The notes under the pieces are model-generated. The model saw nothing but the letters and a program-made list of their open reading frames with translations. It did not search any database and was not told the DNA's origin. A program made the translations under genes and the position numbers. From the NCBI RefSeq assembly GCF_014229245.1, contig NZ_JAARZJ010000001.1, positions 248,001 through 312,000 of the forward strand: DNA of 64,000 nucleotides, written 5' to 3'. Positions 35,312-46,839 of the stretch are shown piece after piece; the first letter of the stretch is position 1, and each line of letters starts with the position of its first letter. The stretch is from Listeria farberi. GTDB taxonomy: Bacteria; Bacillota; Bacilli; Lactobacillales; Listeriaceae.

Positions 35312-37525
35312 ATGAACGATAAATATGTAAGACAAGATTTGAATATTTTTGGGATGACTTGTGCAGCTTGTTCAACGAGAATTGAAAAATCATTAAATAA
35401 AGCAGAAGGCGTTGAAAAAGCCAATGTCAATTTAGTAACTGAAAATGCTGCTGTATATTATGATCCAGAGGTAACATCCACAGAAGCATTAATTAAAGTA
35501 GTAAAACATGCGGGTTATGATGCTGCGGAAAAAATGTCCAAAGAAGAAAAAGATGCTGTGTTAGAAAAGAATTTCAAAAAAGAAGTGAGACGTTTTATTC
35601 TTTCTGCTATTCTTTCCTTGCCGTTACTTCTCACAATGGTGACACATATTCCGTATATTCATGAAATGGCATTTGCGGAATCAATTGGCAACTGGATTAA
35701 TCCGACCATTCAATTAGTACTCGCAACTATCGTCCAATTTTATATTGGTTGGCGATTTTATGATGGGGCTTATAAAGCGCTTCGTGGTAAAAGCGCAAAT
35801 ATGGACGTATTAGTTGCACTTGGTACTTCTGCCGCTTACTTCTATAGTGTAGTGGAATACATCCGTCATATGATTGATCCAAGCATAATGCCACATTACT
35901 ATTTTGAAACAAGTGCTGTATTAATCACATTAATCTTATTAGGTAAATTGTTGGAATCATATGCGACTTCTAGAACGACAGAATCTATTGCTGGTTTACT
36001 CGAACTACAAGCCAAAGAAGCAACTGTTATTCGTGAAGGAAAAGAATGGTTAGTGCCGGTAGACTCATTAAAAATTGGCGATGTTATTCTTGTTCGTCCA
36101 GGTGAAAAAGTTCCAATGGATGCAGAAATCATTTCCGGCGAAACTAGTATTGATGAAGCGATGATTACTGGTGAACCTGTGCCTGTAGAGAAAAAACCAG
36201 GCGATTCAGTTATTGGTGCAACTATCAACTTTGACGGAGCCTTTCAAGCAAAAATTACTAAACGAATGGAAGAAACAGTTTTAGAATCTATTATCCGTTT
36301 AGTGGAAGAAGCACAAGGAATTAAAGCACCCATCCAACGTTTGGCAGATAAAATTTCCGGTATCTTTGTACCAATCGTACTTGGCATTGCTGCTCTCACC
36401 TTTATTATTTGGTACCTTGTAACCGGAACAGTAGATGGCTCATTAGAAGCGGCCATTGCCGTATTAGTTATCGCTTGTCCTTGTGCGCTTGGTCTTGCAA
36501 CTCCGACTGCTATTATGGCCGGAACTGGTAAAGGTGCCGAAAGTGGGATATTATTTAAAGGTGGCGAACACTTAGAACGTACTTCTAAAGTTGACACAAT
36601 TGTTTTTGATAAAACTGGTACTTTGACAGAAGGTAAACTAGAAGTTAGTGATAAAAAAGCAACAAATGATAAATTTTTCCCGTATTTATTCTTGATGGAA
36701 CAACAATCAGAACATCCAATTGCCAAAGCAATTATTAAGATGTTAGAATCTGAAGACATTAATGTATCAGAAGTAAAACAAGGGAAAATTCGTGCAAAAG
36801 CTGGACATGGGATGACAGGTAATTTAGATGATAGTAAAGTGGAACTAGGCGCTTATCGCTATGTTTCTTCCCTTACAACTATCCCAAGCGAAGAAGATGA
36901 ATTAATCAAAAGTTGGATGAATGCAGGGAAAACAGTCGTAGCAATGGCAATCGAAGGCGCTTATGCTGGTGCACTTGCTTTATCTGATACACCACGACCA
37001 GAGGCAAAAGAAGCAATTCAAAAACTGCAAGCACAAGGTATTAAAACCGCTATTTGTTCCGGCGACCAATCTGTTGTAGTAGAAAATATGGCGAAAGATT
37101 TAGGAGCCGATATGTTTTTTGCGGAACAACTACCAAATGATAAAAGCGCATTAGTAGAAAAATTACAACAAGAAGGTCATATCGTTGCTTTCGTTGGCGA
37201 TGGCATTAATGATGCTCCAGCTCTTGCAGCTAGTGATATTGGAATTAGTATTGGAACAGGAACAGATATTGCGATTGAAACAGGTGATGTAACGCTCGTC
37301 AGTCACCGATTAACACTTATTCCAGAAACAATTGAACTTTCAAAAGCAACGATGCGGAACATAAGACAAAACTTTTTCTGGGCACTTGCTTATAACTGTG
37401 CGGGCATTCCAATTGCTGCATTAGGGTTACTTGCTCCGTGGGTAGCAGGACTTGCAATGGCATTTAGTTCCGTTTCTGTTGTAACTAACGCGTTACGTCT
37501 AAAAAGATATAAATTTAAATCATAG
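35312..37525 (+). CDS. copA: Copper-exporting P1B-type ATPase CopA
   Basis: Pumps Cu(I) out of the cell. The 737-residue protein begins with one heavy-metal-associated domain (GMTCAACST, about 9-17). The eight-helix membrane part has the ion-path CPC at Cys389-Pro-Cys391. It also shows the TGE loop [11 protein letters not shown], the phosphorylated Asp433 in [15 protein letters not shown], and [10 protein letters not shown], and it ends in the last two helices. A single N-terminal HMA domain rather than two distinguishes it from B. subtilis CopA. Cotranscribed with csoR (14 bases) and copZ (12 bases). Confidence 0.96.
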   Translation: MNDKYVRQDLNIFGMTCAACSTRIEKSLNKAEGVEKANVNLVTENAAVYYDPEVTSTEALIKVVKHAGYDAAEKMSKEEKDAVLEKNFKKEVRRFILSAILSLPLLLTMVTHIPYIHEMAFAESIGNWINPTIQLVLATIVQFYIGWRFYDGAYKALRGKSANMDVLVALGTSAAYFYSVVEYIRHMIDPSIMPHYYFETSAVLITLILLGKLLESYATSRTTESIAGLLELQAKEATVIREGKEWLVPVDSLKIGDVILVRPGEKVPMDAEIISGETSIDEAMITGEPVPVEKKPGDSVIGATINFDGAFQAKITKRMEETVLESIIRLVEEAQGIKAPIQRLADKISGIFVPIVLGIAALTFIIWYLVTGTVDGSLEAAIAVLVIACPCALGLATPTAIMAGTGKGAESGILFKGGEHLERTSKVDTIVFDKTGTLTEGKLEVSDKKATNDKFFPYLFLMEQQSEHPIAKAIIKMLESEDINVSEVKQGKIRAKAGHGMTGNLDDSKVELGAYRYVSSLTTIPSEEDELIKSWMNAGKTVVAMAIEGAYAGALALSDTPRPEAKEAIQKLQAQGIKTAICSGDQSVVVENMAKDLGADMFFAEQLPNDKSALVEKLQQEGHIVAFVGDGINDAPALAASDIGISIGTGTDIAIETGDVTLVSHRLTLIPETIELSKATMRNIRQNFFWALAYNCAGIPIAALGLLAPWVAGLAMAFSSVSVVTNALRLKRYKFKS

Positions 37526-37537
37526 GAGGAAAAGAAA

Positions 37538-37744
37538 ATGGAAAAATTAACTTTAACTGTAGAAGGTATGACTTGTGGACACTGCGAGGCTCGTGTAACT
37601 AAAGCATTAGCAGAAGTGAGCGGTGTGAAAAGTGCGGTAGTTTCTTTAGATGAAGGAACGGCAACTGTTGAATTCGAAAAAGGACAAGTAACAGAAGATG
37701 CTTTGATTGATGCTGTAGAAGAAGCAGGATATGAAGTAGCTTAA
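37538..37744 (+). CDS. copZ: Copper chaperone CopZ
   Basis: A 68-residue HMA-fold carrier that hands Cu(I) to CopA. The metal site is GMTCGHCEARV with Cys13 and Cys16; the ferredoxin-like fold is complete. Ribosome site TAGGAGG. It is the last gene of the operon, followed by a terminator. Confidence 0.96.
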   Translation: MEKLTLTVEGMTCGHCEARVTKALAEVSGVKSAVVSLDEGTATVEFEKGQVTEDALIDAVEEAGYEVA

Positions 37745-37754
37745 ATTAAGAAGT

Positions 37755-37787
37755 GAGAGGGATTCTTGAGTAGATCCCTCTTTTTTC
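37755..37787 (+). terminator. Terminator of the copper operon
   Basis: GAGGGAT and ATCCCTC around a ten-base loop, followed by six T. Confidence 0.9.
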
Positions 37788-37896
37788 TTTGTCATGAAAA
37801 AAAGATACCAAAATGTTTGGAAAACTGGTAAAATAAATGAGTTAAATAAAATGTACTATTATTAGCTACATTTTACATAGAAAGTGGTGAAGAAAG

Positions 37897-39387
37897 ATGG
37901 AACAATCCCCACAAAACAAAGAAGATAACGTGGAGAAAAACGAAGAAGAAAAAATAAAACCTGGTAATGGTTACATAAAGATGAAATTATTCCCTTTTAT
38001 AATGCTTTTATTTGCTTTTGTATTTGTTACAGCATTAGTGACAACTATCGTCATGTCTTTAGGGGATGATAAACAAGTGAAAGTGAGTATCCCTGAACGA
38101 AAAGAATTTACAAAACTCTATGATGTCTATGATGAAATCACTGAAAAATATTATAAAGACACAAAATCAACTAACATGATAGACGGAGCAATCACAGGTA
38201 TGGTAAATTCTTTAGATGATCCGTACTCTACTTTTATGTCGAAAAAAGAGTCGACGGAATTTAATGATACAATTTCTTCTAGTTTTGAAGGGATTGGTGC
38301 TGAAATTCAAGAAAAAGATGGAGCAATAGTAGTTGTTTCTCCAATTAAAAACTCCCCGGCTGAAAAAGCTGGTTTGCGCCCTCAAGATATTATTACACAA
38401 GTTGATGGTAAATCTGTCAAAGGGGATACAGCGACAGAAGCAACAAAAAAAATCCGTGGTGAAAAAGGAACAGATGTCACTTTAACTATTCAGCGCTCCA
38501 ATGAGGATAAACCTTTTGACGTAACTATTACGCGCGATGAAATTCCAATCGAAACGGTATATAAAGAAATGGGAAATGATAAAATCGCCCACGTAACTAT
38601 TAGTACCTTTTCTGAAAATACGTATGATGAGCTTGAAAAAACGTTAAAAGCTTTGGAAAAAGACGGAATGAAAGGACTTGTGATTGATTTACGAGGAAAT
38701 CCAGGTGGGTTACTCGATCAAGCAGTCTCCATTTCTAGTTTATTCGTACCTGATGGCAAAATTGTCGTTCAAGAACAAGGTAAAGACGGAGAAAAAACAG
38801 CCATTAAAGCTGACAGTAGCTCGCATGGTGACTATAAAGTTAAAGTCCCAACAACTATGCTTATTGATGGCGGGAGTGCAAGTGCATCCGAAATTCTGGC
38901 GGCGGCAGCCAAAGAATCTGGAGGAATAAAACTTGTAGGAAATAAATCATTTGGTAAAGGGACTGTACAAACAGCAACCACATTATCGGATGATTCCACA
39001 CTCAAATTGACTGTCGCGAAATGGTTGACGCCAAACAGCGAATGGATTCATGAAAAAGGTATTACGCCAGATGTGGTTGTGAATATGCCAAATTATGCAA
39101 CTATGACTATTCCATCTTCCACAAAAGTCTACAAAAATGGTGATTTCGGTGATGACGTTAAAACCATAGAAACATTGCTAAAAGCGCTAGATTACAATGT
39201 TGGAAAAGTAGACGGCTTATACGATATAGACACAGAATATGCTGTGCAAAGATTCCAAGCAGCAAATAAGTTAGATGTTACAGGAATAATGACAGGGGTG
39301 ACAACAGACAAATTAGTCGAGTTAACGCAAAAACATCTAAACGAAACAGATCCACAATTACAAAAAGCAAAGGCCCTGGTGAAGTAA
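37897..39387 (+). CDS. Membrane-anchored C-terminal processing protease (S41, Ctp)
   Basis: A serine protease with a Ser-Lys dyad working outside the membrane. The 496-residue protein has an acidic cytoplasmic tail (1-28), one helix (about 30-54), a PDZ domain (about 115-200, with SFEGIGAEI and SPAEKAGLRPQD), and the tail-specific protease core. The catalytic serine lies in GGSASASEIL (Ser329/331 region) and the lysine in NKSFGKGTVQ. A C-terminal peptidoglycan-binding domain (about 425-485) tethers it to the wall. Layout as in B. subtilis CtpA/CtpB. The MarR gene follows after 36 bases. Confidence 0.93.
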   Translation: MEQSPQNKEDNVEKNEEEKIKPGNGYIKMKLFPFIMLLFAFVFVTALVTTIVMSLGDDKQVKVSIPERKEFTKLYDVYDEITEKYYKDTKSTNMIDGAITGMVNSLDDPYSTFMSKKESTEFNDTISSSFEGIGAEIQEKDGAIVVVSPIKNSPAEKAGLRPQDIITQVDGKSVKGDTATEATKKIRGEKGTDVTLTIQRSNEDKPFDVTITRDEIPIETVYKEMGNDKIAHVTISTFSENTYDELEKTLKALEKDGMKGLVIDLRGNPGGLLDQAVSISSLFVPDGKIVVQEQGKDGEKTAIKADSSSHGDYKVKVPTTMLIDGGSASASEILAAAAKESGGIKLVGNKSFGKGTVQTATTLSDDSTLKLTVAKWLTPNSEWIHEKGITPDVVVNMPNYATMTIPSSTKVYKNGDFGDDVKTIETLLKALDYNVGKVDGLYDIDTEYAVQRFQAANKLDVTGIMTGVTTDKLVELTQKHLNETDPQLQKAKALVK

Positions 39388-39423
39388 ACGCATAATTTTT
39401 TTGAAAAACTGGAGGTAGCGAAA

Positions 39424-39846
39424 ATGGAAACATACTTAGAAATTGAAACATTGATTAAGCGTATTTTTAATAGTTTTCGTCATGAGGTAGAAGCAGTTCT
39501 TGACAAGAGACTAAGTGGTAGCGAATATCGAGTCTTGAGTCTCATTTCTAGTGGATTAACGAAAACATCTGATTTAGCTAAAACGCTTGATGTTTCAGCC
39601 AGTCATATCACAGCCATTACAGATACTTTAGTTGAAGAGAAATTTATTACTCGTCATCGTTCTGAAGTAGACCGCCGAATTATCGAATTAAAATTAACGT
39701 CCATGGCCGAGGAATTTGTTAAAGAAATTGATAAAAAGAAAAAAGAAATGATCGTTAAACGTTTTACTGTTTTTTCCGAGTACGAACAGGCGGAATTTCG
39801 CAAGTTACTAAAAAAATTAGCAGATGGTTCACAATCAAATAAATAG
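39424..39846 (+). CDS. MarR-family transcriptional regulator
   Basis: A 140-residue winged-helix regulator. The recognition region is LAKTLDVSASHITAITDTLVEEKFI and the wing is RHRSEVDRRIIELKLT, typical of MarR. The ligand is unknown. It lies between ctpA and the Mn transporter with a strong terminator after it, so it is not in the mnt operon; a role in controlling ctpA or itself is only a guess. Ribosome site TGGAGGT. Confidence 0.9.
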   Translation: METYLEIETLIKRIFNSFRHEVEAVLDKRLSGSEYRVLSLISSGLTKTSDLAKTLDVSASHITAITDTLVEEKFITRHRSEVDRRIIELKLTSMAEEFVKEIDKKKKEMIVKRFTVFSEYEQAEFRKLLKKLADGSQSNK

Positions 39847-39847
39847 T

Positions 39848-39886
39848 AAAAATCCTGTAGTTAATAAAACTACAGGATTTTTTTTA
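39848..39886 (+). terminator. Terminator after the MarR gene
   Basis: AATCCTGTAGTT and AACTACAGGATT form a long perfect stem with eight T. Confidence 0.93.
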
Positions 39887-39896
39887 AACATTTTAC

Positions 39897-39925
39897 TTTA
39901 CAATAAAATAATTGTTCGTTATACT
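39897..39925 (+). promoter_or_regulatory. Promoter of the Mn transporter operon
   Basis: TTTACA (39897-39902), 17 bases, TATACT (39920-39925). The transcript start would be at about 39932, just before the MntR-type box. Confidence 0.8.
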
Positions 39926-39935
39926 TTGAATTAAA

Positions 39936-39951
39936 GTTGCTCTAAGGAAAC
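39936..39951 (+). promoter_or_regulatory. MntR-type operator
   Basis: GTTGCTCTAAGGAAAC differs at three positions from the B. subtilis mntH box TTTGCCTTAAGGAAAC and retains the TTGC..TAAGGAAAC core. It lies just downstream of the promoter, where a bound repressor would block elongation or polymerase binding. The repressor gene mntR is at 11567-11995. Confidence 0.8.
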
Positions 39952-40000
39952 ATTTTTAGTTAAGTATAAAAAATAGTCTTATGGGAAAAGGGTGGTAAAA

Positions 40001-40723
40001 ATGAACATTCAAGGTTTAACAATAGCATACAAACAAAAAGTGGCGATTGATGATGTCACTCTTCAAATAGCAACAGGAAAATTAACTGGAATAGTCGGTC
40101 CGAACGGTGCGGGTAAATCTACGTTATTAAAAGGAATGATGGGATTAGTTCCCAGAGAACAAGGCATAGTAACATTAGATAATCGGCCTCTTTCTGATTG
40201 GAGAAAGAAAATTGCTTATGTTCCGCAACGTAGTGAAGTAGATTTAACTTTTCCAATTACCGTTTTCGATATGGTAGTTCTTGGTACTTATCCGGCACTT
40301 GGGTTAATTAAACGTCCAGGAAAAAAAGAAAAACAATTGGCATTAGATGCTTTAGAACAAGTAGAAATGACCGCATTTAAAAAAAGGCAAATCGGGGAAC
40401 TTTCTGGTGGTCAATTACAACGTGTTTTTATTGCACGTGCTCTAGCTCAGCATGCAGAAATTTTCTTTTTAGATGAGCCATTTGCTGGTATTGATATGAC
40501 TAGTGAAGCACTTATTATGAAGCTGTTAAAAAAACTAAGGGATAATGGAAAAACCATCGTAGTAGTCCACCATGATTTTCATAAAGTAGCTGCTTACTTT
40601 GATGAGATTATTTTACTGAATAAAAAATTAGTAGCATACGGACCAGTAGAACAAACATTTACAGAAGAAAAAATTAAATTTGCTTATGGTGATGCACCAG
40701 TAGCATTTGCGGCGGGGGTGTAG
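40001..40723 (+). CDS. mntB: Manganese ABC transporter, ATPase
   Basis: Energises Mn(II) import. The 240-residue protein has Walker A GPNGAGKST (about 34-42), the signature LSGGQLQRV, Walker B IFFLDEPFAGID and the switch His in VVHHD. The ATG at 40001 has GGGTGG; an in-frame GTG at 39992 overlaps that site. It is the first gene of the ATPase-permease-lipoprotein operon behind an MntR-type box, which supports Mn over zinc or iron. Confidence 0.93.
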   Translation: MNIQGLTIAYKQKVAIDDVTLQIATGKLTGIVGPNGAGKSTLLKGMMGLVPREQGIVTLDNRPLSDWRKKIAYVPQRSEVDLTFPITVFDMVVLGTYPALGLIKRPGKKEKQLALDALEQVEMTAFKKRQIGELSGGQLQRVFIARALAQHAEIFFLDEPFAGIDMTSEALIMKLLKKLRDNGKTIVVVHHDFHKVAAYFDEIILLNKKLVAYGPVEQTFTEEKIKFAYGDAPVAFAAGV

Positions 40724-40725
40724 AA

Positions 40726-42497
<1,772 letters not shown>

Positions 42498-42502
42498 AGA
42501 AG

Positions 42503-42536
42503 ACGCAGAGATTAATTAGAAATCTCTGCGTTTTTT
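42503..42536. terminator. Terminator between mntA and the MATE gene
   Basis: ACGCAGAGATT pairs with AATCTCTGCGT, followed by six T on the plus strand; it overlaps the MATE stop. Confidence 0.88.
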
Positions 42537-43882
42537 GCGTTTAAAGAAAGACTACGTTCTGTTTTACGAACCCGAATGGATAAAATAAACGCGGCGACAA
42601 ACAAGCCAGTACTTAATCCTATCCAATAACCAAATGGACCAAGATTCGTAAATGATAAACCGTAGCCTACCGGAAGCCCAATCAACCAATAAGAAATAAA
42701 GGCGACAATCGAGGTGACCGTCACATCTTTATATCCTCTAAGTGCTCCGAGAACTGGCGACAAGACAGCGTCCGCAAATTGAAACAATATCGCATAAACT
42801 AAGAAATGCATGATTAAATTGCTCAAAGCGGCATCATTCGTATAGAAACCAGCAATAATATCACGGAAGAAAAACAGTAGCGCTCCATTAATACAGCCAA
42901 TTAGAATCGCAGCTGTCATACCAATATGACGATATTGTTTGGCATCTTTTAAGCGTTTGGCGCCCGTTTCGTAACCACCAAGAATTGTTAGCGTGGAGGC
43001 GACACTAAGCGGGAAAGCATAAAGCAGTGTACAAACACTGTTGGCTGATTGATGAGCTGCAATCGTCTCCGTTCCAAAAGCGCCCATTAAAATTGTTACC
43101 GCTGAGAAAATACTCGTTTCAAATAAAATTGTTAAACCATTTGGCACACCAATTCCGATAATTTCTTTTATTTTAGAAAAATGTAGCGCCGTAAGTCCTT
43201 TAAAAATACCAAATTTGCGTAATCTAGTTTGTGTTTGAATCAAAATAACACTAACCAAAACAACGAGCCAGTATGTAATCCCTGTCGCATAACCACTACC
43301 AGCGCCGCCCATTTCTGGAAAGCCAAAGTTTCCAAAAATAAAACAGTAATTTAAAAAGATATTAAATGGTACGGTACAAAGGGTAATGAGCATCGTCACC
43401 CTGGTTAAACCAAGCGAATCAATAAAAGAACGCAAAATCGCTGAAATAAAGAAAGCGGGAATTCCGATACAAATGCCATTTAAGAAGTGGCGAGCGATAT
43501 GTGCAACTTCTGCGGTGACAGGCATGTGCGTTAAAATAGTTGGAACGACTAAAAAATTAATAAGAATTAAAATAAAAGCTAAAAATAAGGCGATATATAG
43601 GCCATTGTGAACCGTGTTTTTCACTTGTTTTTCTTTTTTTGCACCGATTAATTGAGCAATAATAGGCGTGATGGCCATAAGTAAACCAGAAAAAGCGGCA
43701 TTCACAGGAGCCCAAAAGGAGCTACCAATGGCTACACCCGCAAGCGCTTGATTCGAATAATTTCCACTCATCGTCGTATCAAAAAAAGTCATCGAGAAAA
43801 GTGTGAGTTGTGTAATGACAATTGGTGTGAAAATCGTTAAAAATTGTTTCCATTTTGCCCCATAAGTGACTGTTTGTTGCAA
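42512..43882 (-). CDS. MATE-family multidrug/cation antiporter
   Basis: A 12-helix multidrug and toxin extrusion transporter. The two homologous halves open with TIFTPIVITQLTLFSMTFFDTTMSG and GVPNGLTILFETSIFSAVTILMGAFG. The LAGVAIGSSFWAP and AAHQSANSVCTLLYAFPLSVASTLTILGGYETGAKR blocks are characteristic. An ATG at 43903 is in frame but is followed at once by AAAAGGAGATG, the evident ribosome site, so the TTG at 43882 (456 residues) is preferred. Substrate unknown. Divergent from the NCS2 permease gene. Confidence 0.9.
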   Translation of the reverse strand: MQQTVTYGAKWKQFLTIFTPIVITQLTLFSMTFFDTTMSGNYSNQALAGVAIGSSFWAPVNAAFSGLLMAITPIIAQLIGAKKEKQVKNTVHNGLYIALFLAFILILINFLVVPTILTHMPVTAEVAHIARHFLNGICIGIPAFFISAILRSFIDSLGLTRVTMLITLCTVPFNIFLNYCFIFGNFGFPEMGGAGSGYATGITYWLVVLVSVILIQTQTRLRKFGIFKGLTALHFSKIKEIIGIGVPNGLTILFETSIFSAVTILMGAFGTETIAAHQSANSVCTLLYAFPLSVASTLTILGGYETGAKRLKDAKQYRHIGMTAAILIGCINGALLFFFRDIIAGFYTNDAALSNLIMHFLVYAILFQFADAVLSPVLGALRGYKDVTVTSIVAFISYWLIGLPVGYGLSFTNLGPFGYWIGLSTGLFVAAFILSIRVRKTERSLSLNAKNAEISN

Positions 43883-44055
43883 GTAATCATCTCCTTTTTG
43901 CATCCATTCAGATTATAGCATAAATAAGGTGTTCTGGCGGTGTAACAAAAAACTTTTCCTTTCGTATATCTACTATCTTTGTTATAATAAAGTTCTGTGG
44001 CAGGGGCAATACTCTGCGGGTTGGGAGAGGGACAATTTCATAATGAGGAAAAAGT

Positions 44056-45339
44056 ATGCAGAAATTTTTCAACAAAGTATTTCGGCTGAACGAGCATAAA
44101 ACCAATATCCGGACCGAATTTTTGGCTGGTATGATTGGCTTTTTTACGGTGGCATATATTATTGTCGTCAATAGCTCGATTTTAGCGGAAGCTGGAGTTC
44201 CTTATCAAGGAGCAGTCCTTGCGACGATTTTTATTTCGGCGTTAGGTTGTTTGATTATGGGATTTTGGGCAAATGCACCACTTATTCTAATGCCAGGAAT
44301 GGGGATTAATGCGCTGTTTGCATATACCCTTGTTCAGGGGATGGGACTGAGTTGGCAGGTTGCACTCGCTGCTGTTACGATGAGTGGCATATTATTTATG
44401 ATTCTTGCATTTACACCCCTTGCAGGAAAACTAAATAAAGCTATCCCGCTTATTTTAAAGCAAGCAATTACGGTTGGGTTAGGTATATTCTTAATCTTTC
44501 TAGGGCTTGAAAAAGGCGGAATCGTAACAAGTGGGAAACATGCCATTATTGCAGTTGGAGATTTAAGCGATCCATTCGTCTTAGCAACGCTAGTTACACT
44601 TTTACTAACAATGATTTTAGTTATCCGAAAAATTCCAGGCACTTTTTTATGGAGTTTAATTATTGGAACACTCGTTGGAGTAATGTTTGGTGTAACCGGG
44701 AAAGCTGATGGCGCTTCGATTAGTGTTGCGCCGTGGAGTGATGTTCTCTTTAAAGCCGATTTTTCTGGAATGGCGAGCGTTAGTTTTTGGAGTGCCGTCT
44801 TTACGATGACAATGGTCATTGTGTTTGAAACGGTTGGTCTTACAAATGGTCAAGTAAGACAATTAAAACAAACCGAAAAATTACCACGGGTTTTAAAAGC
44901 GAGTTCCCTAACTGCCTTTTTATCTGGCTTATTTGGTACAAGCCCAACCATCTCTGCGCTTGAGAGTGGCTCGATGTTTGCGAGTGGAGCAAAAACCGGT
45001 CTAGCAACAATTACGACAGGTCTTTTCTTCATCGCGTCTCTTTTTTTAATGCCGGTATTATCTTTTATTCCGAACAGTGCGATTGCGCCCATTTTAGTTG
45101 TAATTGGGATGTCGATGCTGCAAGAATTTAAAGAAATGGATTTATCCAATCCGGCAGAAACTTTTTCAGCACTACTGATTATTGTGTTAATCCCACTGAC
45201 GTATAGTATTGCAGACGGAATTGCGGCTGGTTTTATCGCGTATCCAATTCTTCGTGCTTTTACGAAGAACGAAGAACGTACTTCACCAGTCATGTATGTG
45301 ATTGCAGCTTTATTTTTGCTCCAATTTATCATACAATAA
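44056..45339 (+). CDS. NCS2 purine permease, AzgA/PbuG-PbuO type
   Basis: A 427-residue membrane transporter for hypoxanthine, guanine or adenine. The AzgA-like N-terminus (RTEFLAGMIGFFTVAYIIVVNSSIL), PGMGINALFAYTLV, and ETVGLTNGQVRQL with GLFGTSPTISALESGSMFASGAKTGLATI are diagnostic for this branch, distinct from the PbuX branch at 6.5 kb. No purine aptamer is seen in the leader. A TATAAT at 43983-43988 is a likely -10, leaving a G-rich leader of about 65 nt. Confidence 0.9.
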   Translation: MQKFFNKVFRLNEHKTNIRTEFLAGMIGFFTVAYIIVVNSSILAEAGVPYQGAVLATIFISALGCLIMGFWANAPLILMPGMGINALFAYTLVQGMGLSWQVALAAVTMSGILFMILAFTPLAGKLNKAIPLILKQAITVGLGIFLIFLGLEKGGIVTSGKHAIIAVGDLSDPFVLATLVTLLLTMILVIRKIPGTFLWSLIIGTLVGVMFGVTGKADGASISVAPWSDVLFKADFSGMASVSFWSAVFTMTMVIVFETVGLTNGQVRQLKQTEKLPRVLKASSLTAFLSGLFGTSPTISALESGSMFASGAKTGLATITTGLFFIASLFLMPVLSFIPNSAIAPILVVIGMSMLQEFKEMDLSNPAETFSALLIIVLIPLTYSIADGIAAGFIAYPILRAFTKNEERTSPVMYVIAALFLLQFIIQ

Positions 45340-45350
45340 CAAAGAAGCAA

Positions 45351-45389
45351 TGCGCTCTTCTTATTTTTAAAGGGGAGCGCGTACTTTTT
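45351..45389 (+). terminator. Terminator after the NCS2 permease gene
   Basis: TGCGCTC and GGAGCGC(G) pair across an A/T-rich loop, followed by five T. Confidence 0.7.
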
Positions 45390-45420
45390 ATCTAACTGAT
45401 GTGAAAAGAGGGTTCGAAAA

Positions 45421-45885
45421 ATGTATTATTATCTAATCACCCTAGCCGTGATTGCGCTAGACCAATTGACTAAATGGATTGTTGTTCAAAATATGGAAAT
45501 TGGACAGAAAATAGAAGTTATTCCTGGGTTTTTATACTGGACAAGCTATCGTAATGACGGAGCAGCTTGGAGTATTTTAGAAGGGCATATGTGGTTTTTC
45601 TATCTTATTACTGTAATTGTTATTGGAATTATAATTTATATTATGCAAAAATATGCCAAAGGAAAGCGACTATTTTCTATTAGTTTAGCGTTTATTCTAG
45701 GTGGTGCGATTGGTAATTTTATCGACCGAGTCCTGCATCAAGAAGTAGTAGATTTTGTACAAACAGTATGGGGAAATTATTACTTCCCTATCTTTAATGT
45801 GGCAGATGCCTCGCTTTCAGTTGGTGTCGTACTAATGCTCGTGTATGTTTTTGTAGACGACCGCAAAACGAAAGGAATTAAATAA
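45421..45885 (+). CDS. lspA: Lipoprotein signal peptidase
   Basis: Cleaves signal peptides of prolipoproteins after lipidation; an aspartyl membrane protease with four helices. The catalytic aspartates are in GGAIGNFIDRV and FNVADASLSVG, and the substrate-site asparagine in YRNDGAAWS. The 154 residues are the usual size. It overlaps rluD by one base (TAATG), the conserved lspA-rluD pair of Bacilli. Confidence 0.96.
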   Translation: MYYYLITLAVIALDQLTKWIVVQNMEIGQKIEVIPGFLYWTSYRNDGAAWSILEGHMWFFYLITVIVIGIIIYIMQKYAKGKRLFSISLAFILGGAIGNFIDRVLHQEVVDFVQTVWGNYYFPIFNVADASLSVGVVLMLVYVFVDDRKTKGIK

Positions 45886-46793
45886 TGCAGAATGAAACAT
45901 TGATTATAAAAGAAAGTCACGCGCGAGAACGTGTGGATAAAGTTATCGCTGAAATGATGGGGAAAAGTCGTTCAGCGATACAACTTATGCTGAAAAATGG
46001 TGATATTACAGTTAACGGAGAACTTGCGAAGCCGAATTACAAAGTACAAGTTGGCGACGAAATTCATTATGAAGCTCGTGAACCTGAAGAACTGGAAATT
46101 TTAGCCGAAGATATTCCACTTGAGATTTATTTTGAAGACAAAGATATGCTTGTTGTAAATAAACCTGAAGGAATGGTCGTTCATCCATCAGCTGGTCATG
46201 CGAGTGGAACGCTTGTAAATGCTTTGCTGTTTCATTGTGACGATTTGTCTGGTATAAATGGTAAAATTCGTCCAGGGATTGTTCACCGAATTGATAAAGA
46301 TACATCGGGATTACTTATGGTTGCTAAAAACGACCATGCCCATGAATCACTAGCCAAACAATTAAAAGATAAAACTTCAGATAGAGAATATATCGCACTT
46401 GTCCATGGTGATATTGTCCACCAAAAAGGAACAATCGAAGCGCCAATTGGTCGAGCAAAAGAAGATCGTCAAAAAATGGCTGTTGTTCGTGATGGCAAGG
46501 AAGCGCGGACACATTTTGAAGTAATAGAACGTTTACCTGGTTATACACTTATTAACTGTAAGCTTGATACTGGGCGCACACACCAAATACGTGTTCACCT
46601 TAAATATATTGGTCATCCACTAGCTGGTGATCCAAAATATGGACCGAAAAATACAATCAAAGGTAATGGACAATTCCTTCATGCTGCTAAACTAGGATTT
46701 GATCATCCGAGGACAAATGAACGAATGACCTTTGAAGCACCGTTACCAGACTCCTTTGAGCAAGCACTAAAATCGTTACGACAAGAAAACTAA
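45885..46793 (+). CDS. RluD-type 23S rRNA pseudouridine synthase
   Basis: Isomerises uridines in 23S rRNA helix 69 or thereabouts. The N-terminal S4 RNA-binding domain (about 12-75, with SRSAIQLMLKNGDITVNG) is followed by the synthase domain with the catalytic Asp137 in HRIDKDTSGL and the CKLDTGRTHQIRVHL motif. Corresponds to B. subtilis YlyB. Translationally linked to lspA. The exact target uridines cannot be read from the sequence. Confidence 0.93.
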   Translation: MQNETLIIKESHARERVDKVIAEMMGKSRSAIQLMLKNGDITVNGELAKPNYKVQVGDEIHYEAREPEELEILAEDIPLEIYFEDKDMLVVNKPEGMVVHPSAGHASGTLVNALLFHCDDLSGINGKIRPGIVHRIDKDTSGLLMVAKNDHAHESLAKQLKDKTSDREYIALVHGDIVHQKGTIEAPIGRAKEDRQKMAVVRDGKEARTHFEVIERLPGYTLINCKLDTGRTHQIRVHLKYIGHPLAGDPKYGPKNTIKGNGQFLHAAKLGFDHPRTNERMTFEAPLPDSFEQALKSLRQEN

Positions 46794-46839
46794 AAAAGAA
46801 GCAAGAATGCCTATTTAGGGGCATTTCTTGCTTCTTTTT
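46792..46839. terminator. Bidirectional terminator between rluD and the RsbR paralogue
   Basis: AAAAAGAAGCAAGAAATGCC-type arms: AGAAGCAAGAATGCC pairs with GGCATTTCTTGCTTCT (one bulge), with A and T runs outside. It overlaps the 3' end of the minus-strand gene. Confidence 0.9.

Noticed and set aside
39992-40000. GTG start nine bases upstream of the Mn ATPase ATG
   Set aside because: The GTG overlaps the only ribosome site (GGGTGG), which is correctly spaced for the ATG at 40001.
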